DNA of 64,000 bases. It comes from Streptomyces inusitatus. Lineage in GTDB: Bacteria; Actinomycetota; Actinomycetes; Streptomycetales; Streptomycetaceae. Shown piece after piece: positions 1-9,006 of this stretch (the stretch's first letter is position 1; every line of letters starts with the position of its first letter). Under the pieces are notes generated by a model that saw nothing but the letters and a program-made list of their open reading frames with translations, was not told the DNA's origin and did no database searches. The DNA is taken from positions 123,427 through 187,426 of the forward strand of contig NZ_BMWG01000013.1 in assembly GCF_014651115.1 (NCBI RefSeq), read 5' to 3'. The translations under genes and the position numbers were made by a program.

Positions 1-468
1 CTCGGCCGGCTCGCCGAGGCCATGCGGCGCGCGATGCAGTCCGGCGACGGAGAGCTGAAGCTCAGCGGACTCGGCGTCCAGCGCGACTTCGTCGATGTGC
101 GCGATGTCGCCCGGGCGGTCCACGCGGCCTCGCTCTCGGCCGCGCAGGGCGTGGTCAACATCGGCACGGGCCGCGCCGTACGGCTGCGGGACGCCGCCGC
201 GGTGCTCGCCAGGGTCGCCGGATTCGCGGGCGCGCTCCATGAGCTGGACACCCCGCCCGGCAGGCCCCTCGCCCCCGGCATCGGCGCGCCGCGCTCCGAA
301 TCCGTGCTCGAACATCTGGCGGCGACCCCGGTGCCCTACCCGGACGGCTGCGGCAGCTGGCAGCAGGCGGATGTGCGCACCGCCCGCGACCGGCTCGGCT
401 GGCGTCCCCGGATCAATCTGGAGGAGTCACTCGCCGACATCTGGATGGAGGCGGCGTGCCGCATCTGA
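1..468 (+). CDS. NAD-dependent epimerase/dehydratase, C-terminal part (5' end outside window)
   Basis: The reading frame is open from base 1, so only the last ~155 residues of a sugar-nucleotide epimerase/dehydratase-type SDR protein are visible. The RDFVDVRDVARAV stretch and the following NIGTGRAVRL stretch are typical of extended SDR proteins just after the catalytic domain, where the C-terminal substrate-binding lobe begins. The end (residues RDRLGWRPRINLEESL) matches the usual tail of the family, in which a C-terminal helix follows a GWxP motif. The Rossmann fold and YxxxK motif must lie upstream. The next gene starts 13 bases before this stop, so the two are probably co-transcribed. The substrate cannot be told from this part. 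Confidence 0.85.
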   Translation, partial: LGRLAEAMRRAMQSGDGELKLSGLGVQRDFVDVRDVARAVHAASLSAAQGVVNIGTGRAVRLRDAAAVLARVAGFAGALHELDTPPGRPLAPGIGAPRSESVLEHLAATPVPYPDGCGSWQQADVRTARDRLGWRPRINLEESLADIWMEAACRI

Positions 469-1334
469 CCGGCGGGGAAACGGCGCTCTCCGCGGGCCGC
501 CCCGCGGGGCGCTCCACGGGGCTCTCCACGGCGGACGGACGAGGGACGGAGCAGGAGGGCGGCCGGGGCGGCTGGGGCGGCCTCGGGATCGGCGTCCCCG
601 GCTACGCCCACCCGCTGCTCGCGCCCGCCGAATGGACCGGGCTCACCCGCTCCAGGGCCCCGCTGCACTGGGTCGTCCTCAATGTCGCGGACGGGCCCGG
701 GGACCGCCCCGACCCGCACTGTCTGGCGGCGGCGGGCACGCTCAGCAACGCGGGCGTACGGGTGCTCGGCCATCTCGATCTGGCCGGGGGCGCGCGTCCC
801 TTCGGCGAGGTGATCGCGGACGCCCACCGCTTCGCGGAGTGGTATCGCGTCGACGGCTTCCTGCTGGACCGCTGCCCCGGCGACCGGGCCGGGCTGCCCG
901 CCGTGCGGCGGATCACCGCGACCCTGGAAGCGGTGGTGGACGGCGGCCATGTGGTGCTGGGGCACGGCGCCCACCCGTACCCCGGCTACGCCGAGGCCGC
1001 CGACCAGCTGGTGACCTTCTCCGGGCCGTGGACCGACTACCGCTGGTCCCAAGTCGCGGAGTGGACGGCGGAGTACCCGCCGGAACGATTCGCGCACTTC
1101 GTCCACGGAGTGCCCCGCACCCATCTGGCCGAGGCCACCCGGATCGCCCGCTGGCAGGGCGCGGGCACGATCTTCTTCACCGACCGCACCGACCGCACCG
1201 CCCCGGCCGATGACGACGCCGCCGCGGGCCCGATCGGCCTCCGCGGACAGAGGGCGCAGGTCGGGCCATATGAGACGGTGCCCGGCTACTGGGACGAAAT
1301 CGTCTCGCAGATCGGACCGGGTGTCTCGGAATGA
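456..1334 (+). CDS. Spherulation-specific family 4 protein
   Basis: This 292-residue protein starts at a GTG overlapping the end of the epimerase gene. After a low-complexity Gly/Arg/Ser-rich leader of ~45 residues comes a spherulin-4-like domain: GIGVPGYAHP, a WVVLNVADGPG strand, a GHLDLA strand, an FLLDRCP segment, VVLGHGAHPYP, and a late FFTDRTDR strand. The family resembles a TIM-barrel glycoside-hydrolase fold (slime-mould spherulin 4 and bacterial relatives, some acting on galactosaminogalactan-like polymers). I see no clear signal peptide, so a cytoplasmic location is possible. Pairing with a sugar-nucleotide epimerase suggests a polysaccharide role, which is inference. The reading frame ends just before the sigma-R-type promoter of moeZ. 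Confidence 0.75.
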   Translation: MPHLTGGETALSAGRPAGRSTGLSTADGRGTEQEGGRGGWGGLGIGVPGYAHPLLAPAEWTGLTRSRAPLHWVVLNVADGPGDRPDPHCLAAAGTLSNAGVRVLGHLDLAGGARPFGEVIADAHRFAEWYRVDGFLLDRCPGDRAGLPAVRRITATLEAVVDGGHVVLGHGAHPYPGYAEAADQLVTFSGPWTDYRWSQVAEWTAEYPPERFAHFVHGVPRTHLAEATRIARWQGAGTIFFTDRTDRTAPADDDAAAGPIGLRGQRAQVGPYETVPGYWDEIVSQIGPGVSE

Positions 1335-1353
1335 GGGGACGCGTGGCAGTGTT
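1328..1353 (+). promoter_or_regulatory. Candidate sigma-R promoter of moeZ (GGAAT-N18-GTT)
   Basis: GGAAT at 1328-1332 is followed, after exactly 18 bases, by GTT at 1351-1353. This is the consensus recognised by the Streptomyces disulfide-stress sigma factor SigR. It lies ~45 bases upstream of the moeZ GTG start, and its -35 overlaps the stop region of the preceding gene. moeZ is, to my knowledge, among reported sigma-R targets. Confidence 0.75.
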
Positions 1354-1397
1354 ACGAGGGAACAACCGTACTGACTTATCGACGCAACGGAGTCCCC

Positions 1398-2576
1398 GTG
1401 TCGCTGCCACCCCTGGTCGAGCCAGCCGATGAGCTCACCGTTGACGAGGTTCGCAGGTACTCCCGCCACCTGATCATTCCGGATGTCGGAATGGACGGGC
1501 AGAAGCGGCTGAAGAACGCGAAGGTGCTGTGTGTGGGTGCCGGGGGCCTCGGCTCCCCGGCGCTGATGTATCTCGCCGCGGCAGGTGTCGGCACCCTCGG
1601 CATCGTGGAGTTCGACGAGGTCGACGAGTCGAACCTGCAGCGCCAGATCATCCACAGCCAGGCCGACATCGGCCGCTCCAAGGCCCAGTCCGCCAAGGAC
1701 TCGGTCCTCGGCATCAACCCGTATGTCAATGTCGTCCTCCACGAAGAGCGGCTCGAAGCCGAGAACGTGATGGACATCTTCGGTCAGTACGACCTGATCG
1801 TGGACGGCACCGACAACTTCGCGACCCGCTACCTGGTCAACGACGCCTGTGTGCTGCTGAACAAGCCCTATGTGTGGGGCTCCATCTACCGCTTCGACGG
1901 CCAGGCGTCCGTCTTCTGGTCCGAGCACGGCCCCTGCTACCGCTGCCTCTACCCGGAGCCCCCGCCGCCGGGCATGGTCCCCAGCTGCGCCGAGGGCGGT
2001 GTCCTCGGAGTGCTCTGCGCCTCCATCGGCTCCATCCAGGTCACCGAGGCGATCAAGCTGCTGGCCGGGGTCGGCGACCCGCTGGTCGGCCGGCTGATGA
2101 TCTATGACGCCCTGGAGATGCAGTACCGCCAGGTCAAGGTCCGCAAGGACCCCGACTGCGCGGTCTGCGGCGAGAACGCCACCGTCACCGAGCTGATCGA
2201 CTACGAGGCCTTCTGCGGCGTCGTGTCCGAGGAGGCCCAGGAGGCGGCGGCCGGTTCCACGATCACTCCCAAGCAGCTCAAGGAGTGGATCGACGACGGC
2301 GAGAACATCGAGATCATCGATGTCCGCGAGGTCAACGAGTACGAGATCGTCTCGATCCCCGGCGCGAAGCTGATCCCCAAGAACGAGTTCCTGATGGGCA
2401 CCGCCCTGGCGACCCTGCCGCAGGACAAGAAGATCGTTCTGCACTGCAAGACGGGCGTCCGCAGCGCGGAGGTCCTCGCGGTGCTCAAGTCGGCGGGCTT
2501 CGCCGACGCCGTGCACGTCGGCGGCGGAGTGATCGGCTGGGTCCACCAGATCGAGCCGAGCAAGCCCGTCTACTAG
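1398..2576 (+). CDS. moeZ: Adenylyltransferase/sulfurtransferase MoeZ
   Basis: This 392-residue fusion has an N-terminal E1/ThiF-type adenylyltransferase (residues ~20-260) and a C-terminal rhodanese domain (~290-392). The ThiF part has the nucleotide-binding VGAGGLGSP motif, the FDEVDESNLQRQ segment, and two CxxC pairs (CYRC and CAVC) that bind structural zinc. The rhodanese loop HCKTGVRS contains the persulfide-forming Cys. The family adenylates the C-terminus of small sulfur carriers (MoaD, ThiS, CysO-type) and turns it into a thiocarboxylate for molybdopterin, thiamine, cysteine or sulfur-containing natural products. The GTG start at 1398 is the first in-frame start after the sigma-R promoter. 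A hairpin terminator follows. A moaE gene lies further along the window. Confidence 0.95.
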   Translation: MSLPPLVEPADELTVDEVRRYSRHLIIPDVGMDGQKRLKNAKVLCVGAGGLGSPALMYLAAAGVGTLGIVEFDEVDESNLQRQIIHSQADIGRSKAQSAKDSVLGINPYVNVVLHEERLEAENVMDIFGQYDLIVDGTDNFATRYLVNDACVLLNKPYVWGSIYRFDGQASVFWSEHGPCYRCLYPEPPPPGMVPSCAEGGVLGVLCASIGSIQVTEAIKLLAGVGDPLVGRLMIYDALEMQYRQVKVRKDPDCAVCGENATVTELIDYEAFCGVVSEEAQEAAAGSTITPKQLKEWIDDGENIEIIDVREVNEYEIVSIPGAKLIPKNEFLMGTALATLPQDKKIVLHCKTGVRSAEVLAVLKSAGFADAVHVGGGVIGWVHQIEPSKPVY

Positions 2577-2608
2577 ACGAGCCGCACAACACCGACAGGC
2601 CGCTCGCC

Positions 2609-2642
2609 AGGGCCCCGTACCGCTTCGGCGGTCCGGGGCCCT
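2609..2642. terminator. Hairpin terminator after moeZ
   Basis: A 9-bp GC stem (AGGGCCCCG with CGGGGCCCT) continues, after one mismatch, into a 5-bp stem closed by a TTCG loop. It lies between convergent moeZ and the minus-strand peptidase gene. There is no U-tract, as is usual for Streptomyces terminators. A second GAGCGGCTGA/TTCAGCCGCTC inverted repeat follows at ~2670-2702. Confidence 0.7.
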
Positions 2643-2700
2643 CGCGCTGTCCGCCGGGGCGCGGCGGCTGAGCGGCTGAGCCGCTGAGCGGTTCAGCCGC

Positions 2701-4275
2701 TCAGGAGGAGCAGACCTTGCCGTTCGGCGGGACCTCGCCGTCCAGCAGATAGTCGTTCATCGTGCGGGTCGTGCACTCCGAAGTGCCGTAAGCGCCATGG
2801 GTGTCGCCCTTGTTGGTGACCAGCACACCGACGCCCGGGCCCAGCTCGTCCGCCATCTTCTTCGCGCCCTCGTAGGGGGTCGCCGAGTCGCCCGTGGTGC
2901 CGACGACCAGGATCGGGGCCGCGCCCTTCGCGGAGACGTCCGGCGTCTCCCACTCCCCGGGCACCGGCCAGTCGGCGCACCAGCCGGCCAGATCCCAGGC
3001 CAGGAACGGCCCGAAGACCGGCGACACCTCGGTGAACTCGGCCAGATAGCGGGAGGTGACCTGCTCCGGCGTCATCCGGCCCTTGCTGTCGGCGCAGGAT
3101 ATGGCGCGCTGCGAGTGGTCCTGGGTGGAGTACTCGCCGTTCTCGTCGCGGTTGTTGTAGGAGTCGGCGAGCATCAGCAGCTGGGTGCCGTCACCGTCCT
3201 CCGCCGCCTTGAGGGCGGCGGTCAGATAGGGCCACTGCTTCTCCGAGTACAGCGGGAGGATGATGCCGGTGAGCGCCAGGCTCTCGGTCAGCTCGCGGTC
3301 GGTGTCGGTGGGCAGCGGCTCGCGGTCCGCCTTCGCCAGCAGCCGCACTATGCGGTCGGTGCCGTCCTCGGCGGAGACGCCGCGGCTCTTGAAGTAGTTC
3401 TCCAGGGTGCGCTGGAAGCCGAGGACCTGATTGCGAGCTCCGCCGGCGAAGTCGGCGGTGGGGTCGACCACGGCGTCCAGGGCGAGCCGACCGACCTTGG
3501 CGGGGAAGAGATGGGCGTAGACCGCGCCCAGCTCCGTGCCGTAGGAGAAGCCCAGATAGTGGAGTTTCTCGTCGCCGAGGACCTGGCGCAGCAGATCCAT
3601 GTCCCGGGCGGCGCTGACAGTGCCGACATGCGGCAGCACCTTGCCGGACCGCTCGGCGCAGCCCGCGCCGAAGGCGGCGGCGTTCTTCATGTACGCCTTC
3701 TGCTCGGCGGGGGTGTCCGGGGTGCCGTCCAGCCGGTGGGCGGCCTCCGTCTGCTCGCTGTCGCGGCAGACCACGGCGGAGCTCTGGGCGACTCCGCGCG
3801 GGTCGAAGCTGACCAGGTCGTAGCGGGTGCGCAGCTCGGCGAAGTCCTCGCCGGAGGCGGGCAGCGAGGCGACTCCGGAGCCGCCGGGCCCGCCGAAGTT
3901 GAACAGCAGGGAGCCGATGCGCTTTCCGGGGCCCTTCGCCTCGGCGCGGACCAGGGCGATGCCGATCGTCTCGCCGGCCGGCTCGCGGTAGTCGAGCGGG
4001 GCCTTGAGGGTGGCGCACTGCCACAGCTTTCCGGGGCGCTCGGCATAGCTGCCGTGCGCCGCCACGGGGGCCTCGCACCGCTTCCAGTCGAGCCGCTGGC
4101 CGGTGAGCGCGGCGGGCAGCGACACCCCGGCGGTGTCCGAGGCGGCGGCGGGGGCGGCGGCGCTCTTGGACGCGCTCTTCTCCGGCGCGCCCGGCTTGTC
4201 CCCGCCGCCGCAGCCGGTGACCGCCAGCAGCGCCGCCGCCGCGGCCAGGGCCCCCATCCGTACCCTCATCGTCAT
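2701..4275 (-). CDS. Secreted tripeptidyl aminopeptidase-like lipoprotein (SlpD/SlpE type)
   Basis: This 524-residue alpha/beta-hydrolase has a lipoprotein signal peptide (charged N-terminus, Ala/Leu core, lipobox VTGC near residue 20). The oxyanion region FNFGGPGGSG, the nucleophile elbow GFSYG, a late Asp in TTGDSATPY and a His in GDTHGAYG give the triad expected of the Streptomyces Tap/SlpD/SlpE family. These exported, mycelium-associated enzymes release tripeptides from protein N-termini. ATG at 4275 begins the MTMRV leader; the second ATG at 4269 has slightly better spacing to the GGGGGCGG ribosome site, so either could be used. The neighbour at 4359-5945 is a close paralogue, with near-identical C-termini (LLDGEVPPNGKVC), so the pair arose by tandem duplication. 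Confidence 0.88.
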   Translation of the reverse strand: MTMRVRMGALAAAAALLAVTGCGGGDKPGAPEKSASKSAAAPAAASDTAGVSLPAALTGQRLDWKRCEAPVAAHGSYAERPGKLWQCATLKAPLDYREPAGETIGIALVRAEAKGPGKRIGSLLFNFGGPGGSGVASLPASGEDFAELRTRYDLVSFDPRGVAQSSAVVCRDSEQTEAAHRLDGTPDTPAEQKAYMKNAAAFGAGCAERSGKVLPHVGTVSAARDMDLLRQVLGDEKLHYLGFSYGTELGAVYAHLFPAKVGRLALDAVVDPTADFAGGARNQVLGFQRTLENYFKSRGVSAEDGTDRIVRLLAKADREPLPTDTDRELTESLALTGIILPLYSEKQWPYLTAALKAAEDGDGTQLLMLADSYNNRDENGEYSTQDHSQRAISCADSKGRMTPEQVTSRYLAEFTEVSPVFGPFLAWDLAGWCADWPVPGEWETPDVSAKGAAPILVVGTTGDSATPYEGAKKMADELGPGVGVLVTNKGDTHGAYGTSECTTRTMNDYLLDGEVPPNGKVCSS

Positions 4276-4358
4276 TCCGCCCCCAAGACTCTCCGTACTG
4301 TCCCGCCATCCTAAGCAGGGGCACTGACAGCGCCCCGGGACGCCCGCGGCCCGGGGCG

Positions 4359-5945
4359 CTACGGGCAGACCTTGCCGTTCGGCGGGACCTCGCCGTCCAG
4401 CAGATAGGCGTTGACCACATCGCGTACGCACTTGTCGCCGCTGTTGTACGAGCCGTGTCCCTCGCCCTTGTAGGTGAGTTCGACGCCGACGCCCTCGCCG
4501 AGCGCGTCGGCCATCGCCTTCGTCCCCTCGTACGGCGTCGCCGGGTCGCCGGTCGCGCCGATGACGACGATGGGGGCCGAGCCCGGCGCGGAGACGTCGG
4601 GGTGGGCCCACTCGCCGGGGACGGGCCAGCCGTCGCAGCCCATCAGGCCCCAGCCCAGGAAGTCGCCGAAGAGGGGGGAGGCCGCGCGGAATTCGGGGAG
4701 TCTGGCCTTCGTCTGGGCCAGGGAGTAGCGGCCCGTGAAGTCGGCGCAGGTGATGGCGGTGTTGGCGGCGGCGCTGTTGTCGTAGTGCCCGGTGTCGCCG
4801 CGTCCGTTCATGAGGTCGGCGAAGGTCAGCAGCAGCCCGCCGTTGCCGCCGTCGGCCTCGTCCAGCCCCTGTTCCAGGTACTGCCACAGCTCCTTGGCGT
4901 ACAGCGTCTGCGCGATGCCGGTGGTGGCGAGGGACTGGGTCAGCTTCCGTTCCCCGATGGCGGGGATCGGCTTCTCGTCCAGCCGGTCGAGGAGCTCGAC
5001 GACCCAGTCCTGGATCTCCCGCGCCGAGTTCCCCGGCAGCGGGCAGTCGTCGCCCCGGTCGACGCAGGCGTTCGCGAAGTTCTCGAAGGCCAGCTGGAAG
5101 CCCTTCGCCTGGCCGAGGGAGGCCTGTTCGGAGGTCTTGGTGGGGTCGATGGAGGCGTCGAGCACCGCCCGGCCGACATTCTTGGGGAAGAGATGGGCGT
5201 AGACGCCGCCGAGTTCGGTGCCGTAGGAGATGCCGAAGTAGTGGAGTTTCCTGTCGCCGAGGACCTGGCGCATCAGATCCAGGTCGCGGGCCGCGTTGGC
5301 GGTGCCCACATGCGGCAGTTCGGGGCCGGAGTTCCGCTCGCAGGCGTCGGTGTAGGCGCGCTGGCTGTCCTGGTACGCCTTCTCCTCGGCGGCGTCGTCG
5401 GGCGAGGAGTCCTTGGCGTAGTACACGTCGAGCTCCCGGTTCCCCTCGCACTCCACGGGTACGCTGCGGCCGACCCCGCGCGGGTCGAAGCTGACCAGGT
5501 CGTAGCGGGTGCGCAGATCGGCGAAGTCCTCGCCGAAGCCGGGCAGCGAGGCGACTCCGGAGCCGCCGGGCCCGCCGAAGTTGAAGATCAGCGAGCCGAT
5601 TCGTTTCTGCTGGTCCACGGCGGCGGCGCGGATCAGGGCCAGCTCCATGGTCTCGCCGTCGGGCTTCGCGTAGTCGAGGGGCACATCCATGAAGGAGCAC
5701 TCCCAGGCGGTGCCCCCGGGCAGCGCCGAGGGCGCGGGGCCGCCGCCCTCCGCCTCGGAGGGCGCCGGGCACTTCTGCCAGGTCAGTTCCTGGGCGGCGA
5801 GCCCCTTCAGCCCGCCCGCGCCCGTGGTGTTCGTGTCCCCGCCCGCCCGGCCCCCTTCGCCGCTGTCGGAGCACCCCGCGGCCAGCAGCACGGCGAGCGA
5901 AGCGGTGAGGGCCACGGCGCGCAGTGCGGAAGAAGTGGTCGGCAT
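4359..5945 (-). CDS. Secreted tripeptidyl aminopeptidase-like lipoprotein, paralogue 2
   Basis: This 528-residue paralogue of the downstream peptidase has an N-terminal signal with lipobox LAAGC around residue 25, so it is probably a membrane-anchored exported lipoprotein. Conserved elements in order are the oxyanion-loop FNFGGPGGSG, VSFDPRGVGRS, the nucleophile motif GISYGTELG, the acid-bearing GATGDPATPY and the His-bearing GEGHGSYN. It has extra acidic/Gly-rich sequence after the lipobox and more Cys residues in the cap region. The gap to the downstream paralogue is ~80 bases, so the two could form one transcript, with this gene first. The substrate is assumed from the Tap/Slp family. Confidence 0.88.
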   Translation of the reverse strand: MPTTSSALRAVALTASLAVLLAAGCSDSGEGGRAGGDTNTTGAGGLKGLAAQELTWQKCPAPSEAEGGGPAPSALPGGTAWECSFMDVPLDYAKPDGETMELALIRAAAVDQQKRIGSLIFNFGGPGGSGVASLPGFGEDFADLRTRYDLVSFDPRGVGRSVPVECEGNRELDVYYAKDSSPDDAAEEKAYQDSQRAYTDACERNSGPELPHVGTANAARDLDLMRQVLGDRKLHYFGISYGTELGGVYAHLFPKNVGRAVLDASIDPTKTSEQASLGQAKGFQLAFENFANACVDRGDDCPLPGNSAREIQDWVVELLDRLDEKPIPAIGERKLTQSLATTGIAQTLYAKELWQYLEQGLDEADGGNGGLLLTFADLMNGRGDTGHYDNSAAANTAITCADFTGRYSLAQTKARLPEFRAASPLFGDFLGWGLMGCDGWPVPGEWAHPDVSAPGSAPIVVIGATGDPATPYEGTKAMADALGEGVGVELTYKGEGHGSYNSGDKCVRDVVNAYLLDGEVPPNGKVCP

Positions 5946-6054
5946 GTCCCCATCGTGCGCCGGGGGCGCGCGCGGTGCCCGTGCGGAGGGCCATGCGAGT
6001 GCTTCGCCGCCCTCCGGCTCGCCGGGGACCCTTCCGTGGTCCAGAGCGAGCGGT

Positions 6055-9006
6055 CTAGAGCGCGCCCTTGCGGGTCAGATGGTTGAAGACGAACCACCCG
6101 GGCAGCACCGGCAGCCAGAGCGTCAGCGTCCGGTACAGCAGCACCGCGGGGGTCGCGACCTCCTTGGGGACGCCCGCCGCGATCAGGCCGAGGATCAGCG
6201 CGCCCTCGACCGCGCCGACGCCGCCGGGGGTGGGCGCGGCCGAGCCCAGGGCGTTGCCCGCGAGGAAGACGACCGCGAGGCTCGCGTAGCTCAGCGGCTG
6301 GGTGCCGTCGCCGAAGGCGCGTACCGAGGCGTCCAGGCACATCACGAACACGCCGGTCAGCATCAGCATGCCGCCGATGCCGGTGAGCAGCTTCACCGGG
6401 CGCTGGAGCACATCGAGCATGCGCGGCACCACACCGGCGAACAGCGACCGCAGCCGGGTGACGACGAACTTGCGCAGGAACGGGATCGCGGTCACCACCA
6501 GCACCAGCACCGCGACCGTGAGCAGGCCCGCGATCACCGTTCTGGACGGGTTGAGCGACGGGGTCTTCTCGGTCCCGGTCAGATAGCCGAAGGTGAGCAG
6601 GAGCAGGATGTGCGCGCCGAGCCCGAAGAGCTGCGACGCGCCCACGCTCGCCACCGCGAGCCCCGGGCGCACCCCCGCGCGCTGGAGGAACCGGGTGTTC
6701 AGCGCGACCCCGCCGACCGCCGCCGGGGCGACGATCTTGACGAAGGAGCCGGCGACCTGGGCCGCGACGGTCCTCAGGAACGGCACCCGCTCGGGCACGA
6801 AGCCCAGCAGGCTCATCGCCGCCGCCACATAGCTGAGCGCGGAGAAGGCGGCGGCGGCAGCCACCCAGCCCCAGTGGGCGTGGCTGAAGTCCGCGACGAA
6901 GTCATTGCCCGCGATCGTGGTGAGCAGGAAGTACGCGGCGATCGCGCCCGCGATCAGACTGAAGAGGGTCTTGGGCCTGATGCGCTCCAGCCGCACCGGC
7001 TCCACCGGGGCCTGCGGCCGGATCAGCAGCACCTGATGGCGGATCTGGGAGAGCAGATCCTCCTCGCGGACCTCGTCCATGGCCTCGTCCATGGCGCGCT
7101 TGTCGGCCTGCTTCTCGGCGCGCTCCGACTTCCGGCCGGTCCTGCGGCCGTCGGCCGCCGTGTCCGCGCTCTCGCCCCGGGCGGTCTGGGCGGCGGCCTC
7201 GGCGCGGGCCCGCTTCGCCGCGGCGGCCGCTTCGAGCAGCGCCTCCCGCTCGCGGTGGGCGCGCTCGCGGGCGAGCTTGCGCAGGGTCGCGCGGGCCGAG
7301 CGGGTGAGCGCGATCGGCTGGAGCAGCGGCAGACAGTCGGCGACCGTGTCCGGGCCGAGCACCTCGACGGCGGTGGCCACCGCGCGCTCCGCGCCCACCC
7401 GCAGTCCCACGGTGGTGAGGAGCTGGGCGATGTCCATACGGAGCACCACATCGCCCGCGGCGATCTCGCCGCCGCGCAGATCGGTCAGGATGACCTCGCC
7501 GTCTCCGGCCACCAGGATCGCGTCGCCGTTGAGCCTGCGGTGCGCGATCCGGCGCGACTGGAGCGCCTTGACCTGCCGCCATGCCCCGTGGACGACCTCG
7601 TCGGTGATCTCGTCGTCGTCCAGGGCGTCGAGCGAGCGGCCGCCCAGGTGCTCGTAGACCAGCATCACGGCGTCGGGGCCCAGCTCCGAGGTGGCGATCA
7701 GCTTGGGGGCGTTGGCCCCGGCGGCGATCGCCGCGTAGGCGAGCAGCGCCTCCTGTTCGAGCGCCTGGCGCAGCGACTGGAGCGAGCGGCGGGTGGTGAT
7801 GGAGCGCAGCGTCAGCCGCCGCCAGACCCGGTAGAAGAATCCTTGCGCCTGCTGCTCCCGGTCGACGACGGTGACGTCGAGCGGTGGTCCGTCCTCCAGG
7901 GTGACGAGATAGCGCCGCCCCCGGTCGCCCTGTTCGGCGGGGCCGCGCTCGCCGCCGCCGTCGGAGGCCCCGGGAGTGCCGAGTACGTCCTCGGCGCGCA
8001 TCGCGGTGACCGGGTGGAAGCCGACGTGGCGCAGGCCCGCCAGCAGGGTCTGCCCGGTGGGGCGGACGTTGGGCGAGCCGACGGCGTACAGCGTTCCGTA
8101 CGCGACGGTCCAGCCGAGGAGGACGGTGAGGATGATCGAGAAGGGGGTGGTGTAACCGGCGACGAGCATCGCGAAGGCGTCGAGCAGCAGCACCACCCAC
8201 AGGACCACGCGCCAGCGGGGTCTGCGGGCCATTCCGACGGCGGTCATATAGGCGATGACGGGTGCGAGATAGCCGTGCACGGGGTCGGTCAGCTCGCCGT
8301 TGTGGTGCTGGGTGAGCGCGTCCTGGATGCTGCCGGGCGCGGCCTTGGCGACCCAGAGGTCGGTGGCGAGGGTGACGCCGTGGGCGAGCACGGCGGCGAG
8401 CACGCCGTCGGCGATGCGCAGCCCGTCCCGTTTGATCAGCCGTTCGATGGCGAAGGCGACCGGGACCAGCAGGACGGCGATGGACGAGACCAGGCCGGCC
8501 AGCTTGACCAGCAGGTCGGGGGCCTGGCCGGTGCCCTTGCTGATGTCCGACGCGAGGCCGGTGGCGGTGCCCTGGGCGAAGGCGGCGACGCCGAGCACCA
8601 CGGCGATCGCGAGGATGCCGCCGAGCAGCCGCATCAGGTCGGAGGGGCGGTGGACACGGGCGGCGAGCAGGGGCTCGTCGCCCGAGACCCGGTCCGCGCC
8701 CGCCACGTCGGGGACGTCGGGACAGTCCTCGGGCTCGGGGACGGTGCTCTCCGCGCTCTCCGTGCTCTCCGCGCTCTCCGGGGCCGGGGTCCGCCGCTTC
8801 CTCAGGGACGTCTTCCCGTCCCCGGGGCTGTCCTCGGGCCCGTCCTCGGGCCCGTCCTCCGGCCCGTCCGCGGAACCGTCCTCCGGACCGTCCTCGGGGC
8901 CGCCGGGCGGCTCCGGGTACGACTGCGGCTCAGGGGTGCTCGCCGCCCTGCCAGGCTGCACGCCCCGCTCCTTCGCCGTCTCGGTCTCTTCTTGATCTCG
9001 TATCAC
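6055..9006 (-). CDS. Large membrane protein: N-terminal TM block, kinase-like domain, AglD/MprF-type flippase-like TM domain
   Basis: The 983-residue product starts at GTG 9006. Residues 1-100 are low-complexity acidic repeats (PEDG and ESTESAE units). Roughly 130-330 hold several hydrophobic segments. A soluble part (~350-620) resembles a degenerate protein/RIO-like kinase: an alpha-helix with EQEALLAYAA, a hinge-like VYEHLGG, HRRLNGD in place of the HxD catalytic loop and TDLRGGEI in place of DFG. An Ala/Arg/Glu-rich helical linker follows. The C-terminal ~300 residues are an UPF0104/lysylphosphatidylglycerol-synthase TM domain (AAPTPGGVGAVEGAL signature). The family is often linked to lipid or glycolipid translocation. 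No MprF-type synthase domain is present, so a lysyl-PG role is not supported. Confidence 0.75.
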   Translation of the reverse strand: MIRDQEETETAKERGVQPGRAASTPEPQSYPEPPGGPEDGPEDGSADGPEDGPEDGPEDSPGDGKTSLRKRRTPAPESAESTESAESTVPEPEDCPDVPDVAGADRVSGDEPLLAARVHRPSDLMRLLGGILAIAVVLGVAAFAQGTATGLASDISKGTGQAPDLLVKLAGLVSSIAVLLVPVAFAIERLIKRDGLRIADGVLAAVLAHGVTLATDLWVAKAAPGSIQDALTQHHNGELTDPVHGYLAPVIAYMTAVGMARRPRWRVVLWVVLLLDAFAMLVAGYTTPFSIILTVLLGWTVAYGTLYAVGSPNVRPTGQTLLAGLRHVGFHPVTAMRAEDVLGTPGASDGGGERGPAEQGDRGRRYLVTLEDGPPLDVTVVDREQQAQGFFYRVWRRLTLRSITTRRSLQSLRQALEQEALLAYAAIAAGANAPKLIATSELGPDAVMLVYEHLGGRSLDALDDDEITDEVVHGAWRQVKALQSRRIAHRRLNGDAILVAGDGEVILTDLRGGEIAAGDVVLRMDIAQLLTTVGLRVGAERAVATAVEVLGPDTVADCLPLLQPIALTRSARATLRKLARERAHREREALLEAAAAAKRARAEAAAQTARGESADTAADGRRTGRKSERAEKQADKRAMDEAMDEVREEDLLSQIRHQVLLIRPQAPVEPVRLERIRPKTLFSLIAGAIAAYFLLTTIAGNDFVADFSHAHWGWVAAAAAFSALSYVAAAMSLLGFVPERVPFLRTVAAQVAGSFVKIVAPAAVGGVALNTRFLQRAGVRPGLAVASVGASQLFGLGAHILLLLTFGYLTGTEKTPSLNPSRTVIAGLLTVAVLVLVVTAIPFLRKFVVTRLRSLFAGVVPRMLDVLQRPVKLLTGIGGMLMLTGVFVMCLDASVRAFGDGTQPLSYASLAVVFLAGNALGSAAPTPGGVGAVEGALILGLIAAGVPKEVATPAVLLYRTLTLWLPVLPGWFVFNHLTRKGAL
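8831..8905 (-). repeat. In-gene repeat coding (PEDG)n
   Basis: A 12-base unit related to GGCCCGTCCTCG (plus strand) recurs about six times with small variations and encodes acidic Pro-Glu-Asp-Gly repeats in the N-terminus of the membrane protein. A second short repeat at ~8745-8785 (CTCTCCGCG-like units) encodes the Glu-Ser-Ala/Thr stretch. Confidence 0.75.

Noticed and set aside
2701..5994. One 1097-residue frame covering both peptidase genes
   Set aside because: It is read-through of one gene's frame over the other gene and the gap; each gene has its own signal peptide, start and stop.
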